A stretch of DNA of 64,000 nt from assembly GCF_001949145.1 (NCBI RefSeq), contig NW_019091521.1, positions 1,010,710-1,074,709 of the forward strand, given 5' to 3'. A program made the position numbers and the translations under genes. The notes under the pieces were generated by a model that saw only the letters and a list, made by a program, of their open reading frames with translations, searched no databases and was not told the origin of the DNA. The stretch is from Acanthaster planci (taxonomy: Eukaryota; Echinodermata; Asteroidea; Valvatida; Acanthasteridae). Positions 1 through 12,668 of the stretch are shown here, one piece after another. Position 1 is the first letter of the stretch; each line of letters begins with the position of its first letter.

Positions 1-2206
1 CAGAATTGATTTCAAGCTATTACTATTTGTTTGGCAGGCAATTTGCGTTCATTCATCACTCTTGGAAATTAGAAAATATGTTTTGTACTTACAAAATCGT
101 ACGTCTTATACAATGTATGTGACAGGGACGCGAAAAAAAATGGACCCCTCATTTCTGGAATTGCCCACATGTACAATGGACATAATGGTGCTGTATACAG
201 TACATGTATTTGCATAATAGAGCAAGATTTTTGGAATGTTTCATTTCCCCCCCCCCAAAAAAAAAGCAACAGTATTTTACATGTTAATAAAAAGAGAATA
301 CTATACTTGTTCTGTTTTTCGGGCCATTCGGGGCAGTGGGGGAAATTGCTCAAGTTTGTCAGGGCTTCGTTTGGCCTTTTTTAGGGGAGGGGTAGTTGTG
401 CTTTGGAATTGTATTTAGAGGAGTAAAGTACACGTACATGTACCATCTGTGGACTTTGAGTACACTGAACACTGCCTACATGGACATTCTTAGCTCCAAC
501 TGCCAAAAGGGGGGGGCAGAAAGTCAATCATTTTACCATTTAAGTTACTGCATCAGAATCAAAGATTGCTTGAAGCCGCAGAAGCACCGGTACATGTTTA
601 ACTGCTGAGTGACGAGGACAGCCAACCTGCCTGCCACAGGGGATAACTTACACATCCATAATAGCCTGCGTGGAAATTAGGTTAAGGATGATGGGAAAAA
701 AATGCAGGATTTTTAATCAACCCTGGCTTCGGGATGAAACGAACTAAATGCCAACATCTTGATGATGGTTGCTTGAAGGATGATATGACAGTATATATTT
801 GCTTGAGATGAAACAGGATGCTCTCCAGAGAGCCAAATCTTGTCTACATGTACCTACTGGTGTGCATGTATATGTGTATTATGTTTCACTGTTTACGAAT
901 AAAGTGTTCCGGTTATTGTTAAAAAAAAATAAGTGTTTTTTGTGTGTTACTAGCAGATACCGGTAGGTTAAGATTGAGATATGTGTACGTACATTTGCGT
1001 GATGGAAGAATAACTCCAGTTAAGTATGATTTTTTTTGGGGGGGGTTGGAAGAGTCATGGAAGACAGCCTCTGAAACCAGTGTGGGTAATGGGCTGTGAG
1101 TGCAGTGAACACTATACTTATGGCTCCAACTGCACAAAACAGAAAAAAAGGGTATGGAAACTACATTTCTTGCCAAAATGTCACTGTACATTCCAAAAAC
1201 CAAGATATCATAATCGAGCAGGATTGTTTGATATTTGCAAGCATGTGATTTGGAGCAACAAAAACCACTTTAAACATATTGAAAAGGTGTGCCTTTGATT
1301 ATGGTGTGAGCTTGTGAATTTTTGTTTGCAACATCTTGCCTAATGATGTACATGTACATGTACCTGTACCATACTTACGCGAAAGTGAACTTATACAAAT
1401 TGGTGATGTCAGACCAAAATATTCGTTATGAAAATTCATAAAAGTTGAACACGTCTCGCCTTAAGCAAAAGTTTGCTGCAAATCTTCTCCGACATCAGAT
1501 TTACTTCACTTTCACATTTGCCTGTAGTATGTATGAGTACTGTATTCAGTGGGAGAGGAAGGAGGGGGGGGGAAATGGCAGAAAACATGTTTTTGAAGTC
1601 AGTGCACCTGCCTTTGAGAAATTATACCACCACCATCCTTCATGTCCATCAGGCTTATTTATGCAAAAGTGCGTAATATCTGAAAGTGAAATCCCACTTT
1701 GTCCCCCACCCGTGGATCTGCGTGTGTGCCGGCACTGTACTGTATGTCACTGCTTAGTAAACTGTACAGTCAGTGACAGTGCTGGTGAGAAGTGGATTGG
1801 AAAAGTTAAAGATTAAATTGGTGCACATGCACACACATTGTACAAGGGTGTAGGCTGGGGAGGGGGCTGTGGGTGATGCAGAGGCACCTCCCTGCCAGCA
1901 GAAGGAAGTTCCACATGAGGTTTTCATATTTTTATTGTTTAACACCTAACAGCAGTGCGTTAGTTTATTATGGTGAAAGTACATGGGTTTTTGATACGCG
2001 ATGACGAAACAGTGAAATACATGTAGTACATGTATGTAAATACATGTACACATATCTGGGGCAATCTGCTTTCCACGCGTGCACTTGCCTTCCTCGTTTA
2101 AATGCTGGAAGTTTGGAGTTCCGCTTTCTTGAAAATCACAACCCCCCCGGCCAAACCAGCCTACGCCCCTGTTGTACATGAATGCAATATTCTGTCCAAC
2201 ATTCAG
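1..2206. other. 5' flank or upstream intron of the WD40 gene; no coding exon recognised
   Basis: I see no convincing coding exon here. AATAAA at 898-903 is followed 17 bases later by a run of A (921-929). This looks like the 3' end of an upstream plus-strand transcript or an inserted retrocopy, but an A run in such AT-rich DNA may be chance. Around 1386-1540 lies a decayed copy of the GGTTCATA-type MITE seen intact near 11.6 kb. The first supported exon begins at 2207 after an AG acceptor, and it starts in the middle of a protein, so this stretch is probably intron of the WD40 gene at least in part. Confidence 0.4.
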
Positions 2207-5200
2207 GTTGCGAAAACTGCAAGCATTCGGTCGTTACTCCATGAGAAACTGGAAGAGCTTGCCACTGCAGAAGAGCAAGAACTAAGTGACAGCCAGCTCA
2301 GCGGAACTGGAAGCAATGTGGCGTGGGATACCTCACAGGAATCCCCTCACCATGAAGCAAACGGACTGAATGAACAGATTGTGGACCATGAACACTCGGA
2401 CAGTTTGGACGACATGAAGCGAACCTATCCTGATGAGGTGCTGGAGAAGTCAATTGTATTCAGCGCTGAAGGAGATGCCGGATCAGGGAAGAGCGAAGCG
2501 GGGAACGGCGAGAGTGCAACAGACGAGAACTCGCCGCCGAAGGTTCCGAGGCGAGATGAGAGGTCTGATGAGGGAGTAGAGCTGCGCAAAGCATCGACAT
2601 CAACTCAAGAAAAAGCTTCATCATCAAAAGGTGAGAATTGACCCTTTTACCTTATGCTACGTTCTCGAGAGTGCTGTATGCACCCGTTAAAAAGGCCACA
2701 TTAGGCTGTGCACTACAAATTGTCAGTGTGGGGCTCTGAAGGGCCAGACGAAACACGCCTGGAATGCAGTGAAGGAAGGGGCAGAGGGTGGAACAGCTTT
2801 CCCTTAAAATTACTACATGGGGTGTGTGAAAGGTTTTGAGAGGTAGAGATTGTCCCACGGAGAATGGATTAAATTGATTTATGCTACCTGTGTGACCCCC
2901 ATCAGCAAATGTTGGGCAGTGAAATCCAAAGGGTTTCAGAGGTAAGACATGCAAATAGAAGTGTTTAGAAAAGGAAGCTTCAGAAATGGATTTTTATTCA
3001 AATACAGTTGGACTAACTGCATTTGAAAATTCATTTAGCTTATCATTTAAGGTTATGCAGATACTGTTGTCTATTTTAATAGCAGATAAAATTTCCAGTA
3101 AATTTCCAGGTTTGAAAGAGCGCACCATGTTTATTCAATGTCTACTTCTAAAGTTGTCCAGGCTCTAGCCAGGATGTACAAAAGTTCTGTCTTGAACATT
3201 CTCACCATCAGTAAGAGTTGTACATGTAGGTCTGCACGTCATTTTCCCTTCTACAGTGTAGCCATTGCAGACTTGAATGTTGCACTTTATCCTCCAAAAG
3301 GGTTGCACAATCCATCCTTAGTAAGGGTTGCACGCTTGAACATACATGTAAATGCACACGTGTGTCTTCCCATGTAAGAGTTCCCGGTTTAAATGTTACT
3401 TTCTATGCTGTGCATTTACATATACATACATGTACAGTTGCAGGTTTGAACGTTGCATTCCATTTTTTTCTAGTTGTTACAGGCTTGAACGTTGCATTCT
3501 ATTCAGTGTAAGAGTTGCAGGTTTAATTGTTGCATTTCATACAGGGAAAAGTAAAGGGAAGAGACGGACCACAGACAGTGAAGAGGGGGAATCCTGGGCC
3601 AAAGTCAAGTTTACTGTACAGGACCTAGAGGGCCACAATGATATCATCTGTGCAGTCTCCTGTGATGGATCAAGACTGCTCACTGGCAGGTACGAATAAA
3701 AGAGTAAGTTCTGTGCACAACTGTGTACGCCAGTGAGAGGTGTTGTCCAAAGTGCCCATGGTAATATTTGAAGCCCACACGCTTGAAGCAACTCTGTGCA
3801 TTTGAGTACTTTGGTGATTCATTTGTAGCCGTGACACCATGGTCAAGTACTGGGACTTGGACAAGGGCACGGAGCTGAGGAGTATGGGTGGCCACTCTGG
3901 AACCATCACGTCTGTCATTTTGCTTCCTGCAGACGAAAGCTCTGACTTGGGTGAGTGAAAACGCAGCTCGCACAGTAACTGACCTGAATGACTTGGCAGT
4001 TAAACCCTGTCAACGATCAATGTGGGGAATACCAGTGGTTGACTTTATCCCAGTTGCTGAACCGTGATCTCAGCTGCAGGGCTGCAGTCCCAGTTACTCA
4101 TCCATGATTTATACTGCTAGGCTGCGATCCCAGCTGCTCACCCATGATCCCAGCTACTTTCTTAGAATCCTAGAAGTTTGCAGCTATGATTACAATGAGT
4201 GGCACACTACATTTGCCTTCATGCATTTCTAATTGGAGAGTCAAATCCGAAGTTTAACATTTTGGTGGCTGGCTGAAATGGACAGTCGTGAATCCACCAA
4301 AATGTTAAACAGCTTGTGGAGGGATTTAAATAGAGGTAAAACTACACATAAAATGGGTATAGGAGCAGATGGGAAGGCACAAGCAAGAAAAGTATCCACA
4401 TGCACAGGCCGTAAGCAAATCCATTTCAAAGTAGTTGAAGTGCTGAAATTTGCATGGAGACGTTAGAAAGCCAGAGACCTCGATCAGTTCACAGAGACAG
4501 TGCAGGGAGTCATCCTATTACCCTTTTGTCTTTGCATGTCCAATTGAACTGCATTTTCCCGTAGAGGAGTTTTGTTTGTGGAAAAAATTTGTGACAATCA
4601 CTACAGATTTCCCCTCCATGTTTTGTCTACCAAGGAGTGAAGTTCCACATGGAAACTCCTGGATTGGAAAAGTGTTCTGTAATCAGGAAAATAAGTCTCC
4701 GACCTGTAAATTCAAGCCCTCTGTGAACCGGATTCTCCATTTAACCCTAACCCGACCAGACGCAGCATAGTGCTTCAGGTCAAAAGGTCTGATGGACTGG
4801 GCAATTAATAGCAGCTGAACAAACTGGCCATGTTGAGACAATGGGAGCTAGTCCCATTGAACAGTGCCACTATTGGATCTTGTGGTGACTGGCAGCCGCA
4901 GACTTCCAGGCTGTTTGGCCTTGGGGAGAGTTGACCTGTTGGATCTTACACCATTGTACACTGGGCAGGCAAGCCAATTTGACAAGTGATGCAGTTTGAT
5001 GTGTCTGGCAGGGTTTCTAGTCAAAGTAGGCTAGGGGTAATAAGGAATGATTCCACAGATTACCATCCCTACCTCTGAGACTGATCATCTACATATATCA
5101 TGTCTATGTGCATTTTCAGAATTCTTGAAACATTTTTACCTCTGTATTGTGATGATGCCCAGATTTTTATATTTCTGTCTTCATCACTTCTTTTTTCTCA

Positions 5201-8200
5201 GCTTCTTGCTACGATCTGCCTGTCAGTGACCGCATCGGGGTGACCGGATCAAAGGATTGTTACATCAAGGTGTGGTCCCTGGAAACCGGCCGAGCAGTGC
5301 ATTCCGTCTACACCTACAACCCTGTGGAGTGCCTGGGGTACATTCCAGACAGAGCTCTCATCATATCTGGCTCAGGTATTGCAACCTCATTTCAGCATAC
5401 AGAACATGAACTTACAGTTCATTTATGCTGGAAGGAACTTAACTGTTTATGGCATTTGTTGAGGGAACTTGTTTGCCTGTTTTATGTAACGATTTAGGAA
5501 CTTACATTTATCTGAACTTACAGTTCATTTATGCTGGAAGGAACTTAACTGTTTATGGCATTTGTTGAGGGAACTTGTTTGCCTGTTTTATGTAACGATT
5601 TAGGGGCTTACATTTATCTGTTTGCCAATTTTTGCAACAGTCTTGCAGAATTTAAAGAACTTGTTTTCCAAAGCTTTGAAACTACATGTAGATGCAGTCT
5701 TGTACAACATTTGAAACTTGTTTGTGAAAGCAACAGTCTTGTGCAGTATTATGGACTGCATTTTAAGCTATGAGCCCCGAGCAGGACCAGAGAGGGCACA
5801 ATTTTCCTTGCAGTGAAGACTCTCTTTGTTGGAACTGCACTTTGCTGGCTATGAAATGTTACAACTAAATAGTTGTGGCAAGTGACTTTTGTGTAGGATT
5901 GGAGGTAAGATTTTTTAATCCAAAGCCTCTTGTTGTATTAACCCCTTCACGGCGGGACGTGGCTAGAAACGCCGTAGAAATTGAGATCCTCAGCCCGCTT
6001 TTCAGCTGTTATTCTCGGTCCACGCTTGAGCGAACAATGGTAATTGGCCTTTGTGTGTAGCCTAGAAATGAAAAGACTGAATTTGCATCATAATCACCAG
6101 CTTCACAATAGTCCCCACTTTGAAAAGAGGCAACAGGAATGTGGAAGCGTGAGTAGAGCCGCATGCCACCAAACAATCAGCCTTTTCACTATGTAATTCA
6201 AAGCATGCAGAGCATGCAGGGCCACAAACCAAGAATTTGAGTTTTGGCAGGTGGCCTTCGTGGCCAAGGAGGCTGGAATTCTTGGAGTCAGCTTTCGGAA
6301 AGAAATTCAAAGGATTAAGAAACCAACTTTAAATGTGTTTACCCTCAGATGGAGGTAAGGTTGAACTCTGGGATATCAGGACCGGAAGTAGCGTATTCTC
6401 CACCATTGGACATGAAGATTCTGTTACATGTATTCACGTGAGTCTCAGTGTGAATCTTCAAAATCTGTGCAGTATCTCGATGTACTCTTTCAGTGATAAA
6501 CACAGCAGAACTTATTCTGAAAAATGGACAACTTCGGAAAAAGCATTAACTCTCCCATTTCTCGCAATGAGTCGTTGGGAGGGGATGAACCAGACACTAC
6601 ATGTACGAATTTCATTCATTTCGTTGGTCAGGCCATATTACTGTGGCGCACATGGGAAAAACCAAAATACCAGAATGTAAAAAGTGATGCATTTTCTGTG
6701 ATCTTAAAAAAAAACCAAAACCAGCCAGTTGTTCCTATCACAAATTGGCAAACGGTGCTGTTAAGAATCGTCCTGTCTCTAAGATTGAAAAGATACGTCA
6801 CTACTGTCAAATTTAGAAGGCTGTCTATTTATACCGCAGTTCCATTTGATATTACTAATAGACAAGACAATGAAAAGTATCGTGTTTGCACTGACTGGCA
6901 GTGTGTTTTCTAAGCTCTAAAAGTAGCCCACTTGGCGTGGACTTTTTTTTTTGCAGATCAACAACACTGAAGTTTACACTGCATCCAGCGACGGCATCAT
7001 CAAACTCTGGCATCTGAGGGACAACTCTCTCCACCCCACTTTTGTCTCGGAAAACATCTCCAGTACTTCCTCCAGCCACCTACTGGCCCGACGCCACATC
7101 CGGTCACTGGCTGTCCATGGTGACATCATCTACTACGGAGACGACGGGCTGAACGTCAAGGCGCTGGACTGGAAGAAAGGTACATATGCAGTGGAGAAAT
7201 TGGGTAGAGATGTTTTGCGCTGGCACCCTGCAGCATTGAGAGTTGCGTGGTTCTGGAAAAGAACTGGTTTACGTGACATTTTGAACAGTGTATAGTGTTG
7301 ACCTTCAAGTTCTTCTTAGAACTGTCTAAAACTTCTCATGCACATGAAGACACCAGTTACGGGTACTCCTGTGAAGTGTCAGTTTTATTGAAGCAAAAGT
7401 TCTTGACACTGCCCACCTTCAGCAGAAGCACCCCCTCACCAGTTGAATAGAGCCATGTTTGTGGCAAGTGTTCAGTTTGTTGGTAGCGATGGGAATGCAG
7501 CACTTGCATTTCATAGTCGTTTGTGAACCAGCAATGTGCAGTTCCCACCAAGGGAACCTCCATTGCTAGGACAAATTGTCCCCTCTCTTAGTCCAGTTCA
7601 GGGTCCATAGAATACACTTTACCCTTTCACACTTGGTTGTCCTATGCATTAAGCGGTGTTATTAATTAGAAAAGTTGATCACATATTTTAATGAACTTAG
7701 ATAAAAAAACAGAAAGCTTAAACAAATCACATGCTGCTTTCATTTCTCATCTATTTGTTTGTGGCCTGTGTTAGCCTTAGTTCACAAGCTCAAGAACCAC
7801 ACTGGGGACTTTGGAAGCACAGACGCCATGTGCTCAACCCAGGATTTATTGGTCTGCGCAGGGTATGATCTGGACAACGGCTGTGGTTACCTCAATTGTA
7901 AGATTGTATTGGCATGCGAAGAATATCCCATTCAGTTTTAATCTTGAACTATGCACACTTTTATCTTAAAATTTCACTTTCAAACTTTACTTTCTTTTTA
8001 AACAATGTGTAGCCTTTTTTTGGAGGGGGGTGTCATCCACCATGTGTCATATTTCCTGACTGCAAGCCAGGAAAATTCATTCTATTAGAAATGATATTTT
8101 TTCTTCTCAAACTTCTGGAAATGTTTTGTCATTTAAATATTTGACAATCATTTTCAGCATTTCATTTTTTTTTTCTGAACATAAGTCTGGCATCTTCCGG

Positions 8201-9901
8201 AAGAGGTCTACCTTGCAACTCTGAATGACAGGGACATCAGTCGTGTTGTTGCCATAGGCCAGACGCAGACAAAAGAGGGTGCTCTGCGCCTCATCACTGG
8301 AGGACAAGAGCTGAGAGTGTGGGACAGAATCCCCAGAAAGCGATACAGGTGCAATTGATAGAAAGGACTATAAGATTTCACTGGCCAAAAAGAAGAAATT
8401 TGAAAAGTATGTTGTTATGGATTTGAGACGAAAACCTTGCATGTTTGCAGTGTTCATAATTTTATGTCTAGCGGTCTTGCCTACAGACTTCATTCACAGG
8501 GAAGCCATTTTTGATCTTATTCACTGTATCTGTTTGATGGATTGTTAACTGTTGATTAGGATGATACCGAAGTATTTTATGATTGGCATGCATCTGGGCC
8601 TCCCTTTGAATATTTTTGCAAATTTGGTTTAAAACAGGTATGCTTAACCACTTGCTGCCGGGGGCAGTTATCAATGTTGCTGATACTGGTCCGGGATAAT
8701 TTTTTTCTTTTTTCAAAATAATTTTAAAATTCCTATCTTCATTTACTAGACACTTAAAAACATGTGAAGGACTGTCTGGTGTCCACTCTAGCCTGACAGA
8801 CAAAATCTATTGATGCCTGAGTATATCAGCCAGGCCTGCAGCCTTGTAAAAAGAGCCCAGATTGTGCGGTGTTATATAAGTTTCATTTGTTCACGAACCT
8901 GGCTCAGTGCGCTGCTGACCTCTTTTCAATAGGGGCCAGATTAGCATGCAGCAGTGCGGTGTGGCCCCGGAGACCCCGGCCACACATATAAAGCATACCT
9001 GTCCGGAATCCTCGGTAGGAAGTGGTTAATCACATTATTTGTTATTACATCAGAGTAGGCAGGTACTAATTTGTCGTGAAATTTCATTGTACATGTATTA
9101 TTTTCATTTCTACTCTCACCTTTCAATAACCTTAGCAAAACTTTCCCAAATTTTCTCGTAAAACATGTTCTGAAAAGTGAAATCAAGAGGAAAATTAACC
9201 TAGACACAAAATATAAGACAGTTTACATGTATGCTTCTGTAATACACTTTACCCCCAAGCTTGAACTTCAGGTGTGTTTTAGGTGCCTGATAAATTTGTG
9301 GAAGTTGAACATACAAGATGTTTTAGGTATGTTTTTAACCACGCTACCTCAGCATAATAACGTTTTATCAGACAAGGCCTGCATCTTAATCTGGAAATCT
9401 GAGTGGACAAGGCCAACATTTTAATCTGGAAATTTGAACAGACAAGGCCTACATTTTAATCTGGAAATTTGAATAGACAAGGCCAACATTTTAATCTTGA
9501 TATTTGAATAGACAAGGCCAACATTTTAATCTGGAAATTTGAGAAGACAAGGCCAACATCTTAACCTGGAAATATGAAAAGACAAGGCCAACATTTTAAT
9601 CTGGAAATTTGGGAAGACAAGGCCAACATCATGTGTGAGTGTGTAGGGTATTAAATTATTTTTAGTTTCATTAAATTTGTTTACATTTTCAATTTCTTTC
9701 ATCAGTCCTCAAGATGCAGTTCCAGCTGAGTTCAACTACTCGTTCTCGGTCAAGGCTCAAGATTCCGACCTGGACTCAGACACCACGGATGCGAGTGACA
9801 GCGAACGGGGTGGGGCCAACCAGAGGCGTGGGCGGCGATGGTCAGAGGGGAGTGCGGGCTCAGCCAAACAGTCCTGGTGGTCATGGTGCACGCTGGTCTA
9901 G
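2207..9901 (+). CDS. WD40 beta-propeller protein with CaaX-like C-terminus (5' end missing)
   Basis: Nine GT-AG exons join in consistent phase: 2207-2630, 3545-3689, 3829-3950, 5202-5375, 6349-6437, 6957-7179, 7775-7897, 8186-8348 and 9706-9901 (TAG). They encode 552 residues of a longer protein. The first exon gives an acidic, Ser-rich, probably disordered region. The next seven give seven WD40-like blades, with blade ends such as DTMVKYWDL, CYIKVWSL, GKVELWDI, GIIKLWHL, YLNFWHLP and ELRVWDR. A seven-bladed propeller normally serves as a protein-interaction platform. The last exon encodes a basic, acidic-patched tail ending WWSWCTLV, which fits a CaaX prenylation box and would imply membrane attachment; that is inference only. 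The start codon is not visible: exon one opens in phase 0 after an acceptor, so one or more 5' exons lie upstream. I do not recognise the subfamily. The gene is convergent with COPS7. Confidence 0.85.
3115..3544 (+). repeat. Degenerate intronic repeat of about 45-55 bp up to a splice acceptor
   Basis: Imperfect copies of a unit containing GTTGCAGGTTTGAACGTTGCAT and variants recur through the intron, clearest at about 3240-3290, 3376-3410, 3437-3480 and 3480-3544. The last copy runs into the acceptor of the exon at 3545 (TTGCATTTCATACAG). Other copies lack the CAG ending, so they are not obvious duplicate exons. Confidence 0.5.
5408..5619 (+). repeat. Two-copy tandem duplication, unit about 106 bp
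   Basis: The block starting GAACTTACAGTTCATTTATG at 5408 recurs almost unchanged at 5514, so two units of about 106 bp lie in tandem. They sit in an intron of the WD40 gene just after the exon ending at 5375. The near identity suggests a recent duplication or an assembly artefact. Confidence 0.85.
8648..9025. mobile_element. piggyBac-like MITE, copy 1 (intronic)
   Basis: The element is bounded by TTAA at 8644-8647 and 9026-9029. Its left end reads CCACTTGCTGCCGGGGG, and the reverse complement of its right end reads CCACTTCCTACCGAGG, so it has imperfect terminal inverted repeats. TTAA target duplications are the hallmark of piggyBac-type DNA transposons. At about 378 bp it has no transposase and is non-autonomous. 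It shares internal sequence (near 8966-8990 and 8765-8860) with the copies at 30.8 kb and 34.5 kb. Confidence 0.7.
9371..9630 (+). repeat. Tandem repeat, 35-bp unit, about 7 copies
   Basis: The unit is GACAAGGCCAACATTTTAAT followed by CTGGAAATTTGAATA, repeated about seven times with a few substitutions per copy. It lies in the last intron of the WD40 gene, ending about 75 bases before the final exon at 9706. There are no unique spacers, so it is a minisatellite and not a CRISPR-like array. Confidence 0.9.
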
Positions 9902-12668
9902 AGACACCCATGCCATCATCCGAGGTACTAAGGGGGGTGGGGCTAGAGGAGAGAGGGGGCAGGCGACCTTGGTAGGTGTGAACTTCTTTCACTACCTACA
10001 GCTCGTATTTTATACTTCATGTTGTATTTCGATTGCTGGGATTTGTGAAGTGAATTTAAAAGTTTGCAATACTGATTTAGGAATCATGAATATGAGTGTA
10101 CAGTTATCAACAGTGACTTTTTATTGGACAAAATGTCCTGTCTTCCAAACCATTGAGCGTACTCAGCATTGGATGATGCTTTCTAAATGTATTGTACACT
10201 AACCAGTCAAACACTTGTTAGTTGCACTTTTTTTATCAAAAATGAGTACTGTCTTGTGTGATTAGTAGACACAGTTTGGTAGATTACATGTATTTAAAAA
10301 ACTTCTTTATCTTGATTCTCGTCTCCAGAAACATTTAAACCCATGTCAGCTTCTTGTAGGTCTAGAGTTCAACTATTTTTGTGGTTTTGTCATTTTCATA
10401 ATAGGTGTACATGAACTGGTCAGTCTGGTCCCGAGCCCTGGAAAGCTAAACTTAAGACACAGTAATACAGCATGGCTCTTTGTAGATAGGTTCTGCATTG
10501 GGACAGTGTATTGCAGGTAGTTATTTTATAAAATGTCGAATCTGATGCGTCTTGTTTTCACTCTATTTTTGACATTTTCCTTTTTTTTCTCGCACCTATC
10601 CATGTTTTACGGTGTAAATACAACTTTCAGGCTTGTGTTTCTCAGCAATCCTGATTTGTGAATTTGGATTGTAATCCATTACATTGGTTCTTTTTGAAAG
10701 AAGTAACAAACACTAGTCCGAGCAATCTATTTCTGTTTCAAACTTTTATTGTTTCCCAGAGATGCCAAAACAACAGAGTAAGGATCGAGTACTCCTGTCT
10801 ATGAAATATAATCTATCTATGCCTTTTTTTACAGAATGAAAAATATCACAAACATAAATTACATAATAGTATGAAGTGCTTTGTTGTTGCTTGCCAACAT
10901 TCAATTATTTCTGTCATTTTTTGAAAAGTGTGGTGTAATTTGTCTATTCGATCAGGTGACAAATCAAGTGATCTGTCTGGATGATCACACCTTTGGCATG
11001 AGATCCAATGTGTCCATGCTACAAGTTTGTAGCCAAAAAAGGTTTAAATGCATTGAAATGTTTGAATTGAGAATCCTTGGATTTTTATAAAAAAAGAAAC
11101 GAAAAAATGACCACACACATATGATGGTGTTAGAACTGTTTTCATTCCATAAGCCCTGACGCTTGCTGTGAACCCTTCATGTACAGATGTACAATGCTTT
11201 CCTGTGGTTGTGTCTACAGGATTCATTTCAAAAATGAAAAGGAAACGTGAGCAATGACAAAGTGGATCAAACCACTGAAAGTCGGTTGCCACATTCGTCC
11301 TGTCATTCAGTTACATCAGTGCGTTATTCAACCAAATACTATGGTCTATTTCAATTATACACATATTTCTCTTGTGCACAAGAGGTTGCCGACAATATTT
11401 TTTTTTTTTACAGAAGCAAAACCTATGTGGTAGACTGCCACTTCATTGTTTGAAAACCGCGTGGTGCACATACAATGAGGTAAAAATTGTGTTGTGAACA
11501 CAGGAAATATGAAGTGACTGGATCGTGATGTGCAATGCCCGCTGTGCCCGCTCCAATTTTTCACGACATAGATTAAAGGCCGGTTCATACTTTGGGGCGA
11601 AAGCAAACACAAATTTTTGTGACGTCAGATCATGTATTCATGCACATTTGCAAAAAGTGTTGAACACTTTTCAACTCGAGTGATTTTCACAGCAAATGTT
11701 TGGTGATGTCACATTCTCTTTGCTTCAGCATTCGCCTGAAATATGAACCAGCCGTAACAACACATACTGCAGGCTTATTTTACAGTTATATAAATTTAAG
11801 AAGCAAATTGAGTATCAGTTGGACTTTGTCCACAGCTTTCCACTTCCTCTCAACCTGTAGAGAAAGAAAATCCAAGAAATTGAAGTAATTCTATCATTCA
11901 AACCAAAGTATCATTTATACAGCGTAAAATTTTCCAGCTTTCTTCTACCACACACATCAACATTGCGAAATTCAGTTTGCGGAGCAAAGTTTTGATATTT
12001 ACCCAGGGCTCCAGGTGTTGGTCTTGGCTGCTAAATGGAAATAACTTCCAAGTTTTGTTACAATTCTGCAACCGTTGCAGTTCCCCCCCCCCCATTTTTT
12101 TCCAGCACTGCCTCAAATTTATTTAGCTCAAAAATATGTACAACAGCATGCCAAATAATGCAAAATGTGCATGCTTGCCTATGTATGGCCGTTACGTAGA
12201 ATTGCCAGCCGGTACCCCTGTAGACCTTTTTGTTCTGAAAACGTGCATATTTTCTGTCAAATTTTGGATGTATTTTTGTTGCCGGGTGGTTTTGACATAT
12301 ATAGGGGAGTCAATGGGGCAGGAGTCAAAGAATTAGGAAGTGGTTAAGTGCTGAGACCCTGGGCAAGTCACTTTTTACCCCTATAGGTACATGTACGTTC
12401 CCCTCTCTCCACCCAGGAGTCAAAGAGCCCCTATGAGGGTAGATACATGTATATGTATCTTGCTTATGGTCCCAATTCTGTGCTCATTGTTTTCATTCCT
12501 AATAATACCTGTACTAGGTTCCTTTTATAACAAGGTTATCTGCAAAGTGTAGAGGACCTAATGAGAATCGACTGTATTATTGTGACAGATGCAATGTTCC
12601 ATTCTGAAATAATGCTTAGCAGCATAGGTGAACCTCAACTATTCGTACCCTGCCAGGCAGTAACTCAC
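9902..12668. other. Convergent intergenic region: 3' UTR of the WD40 gene and missing end of COPS7
   Basis: Between the stop of the plus-strand WD40 gene (9901) and the last recognised exon of minus-strand COPS7 (12669) I see no further coding exon. The 3' UTRs of both genes must lie here, and the short final COPS7 exon may too. I found no clear polyadenylation signal for either. The region contains a GGTTCATA-type MITE (11582-11749), a C-run near 12081 and a TTAA-ended fragment of the piggyBac-like MITE with its right end at about 12343. Confidence 0.5.
11582..11749. mobile_element. Short MITE-like palindromic element with GGTTCATA termini
   Basis: The left end GGTTCATACTTTGGGGCGAA and the reverse complement of the right end, GGTTCATATTTCAGGCGAAT, form terminal inverted repeats of a roughly 168-bp element without coding capacity. 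Decayed relatives with the same internal order of motifs occur at about 1386-1540 and 28809-28980. A target-site duplication is not obvious. Confidence 0.6.

Noticed and set aside
898-929. Certain 3' end of an upstream gene
   Set aside because: AATAAA followed by an A run fits, but no coding exon is visible upstream and A runs are common here. It is kept only as a note in the first region.
9371-9630. CRISPR-like repeat array
   Set aside because: The 35-bp units abut with no unique spacers and sit in an animal intron; it is a plain minisatellite.
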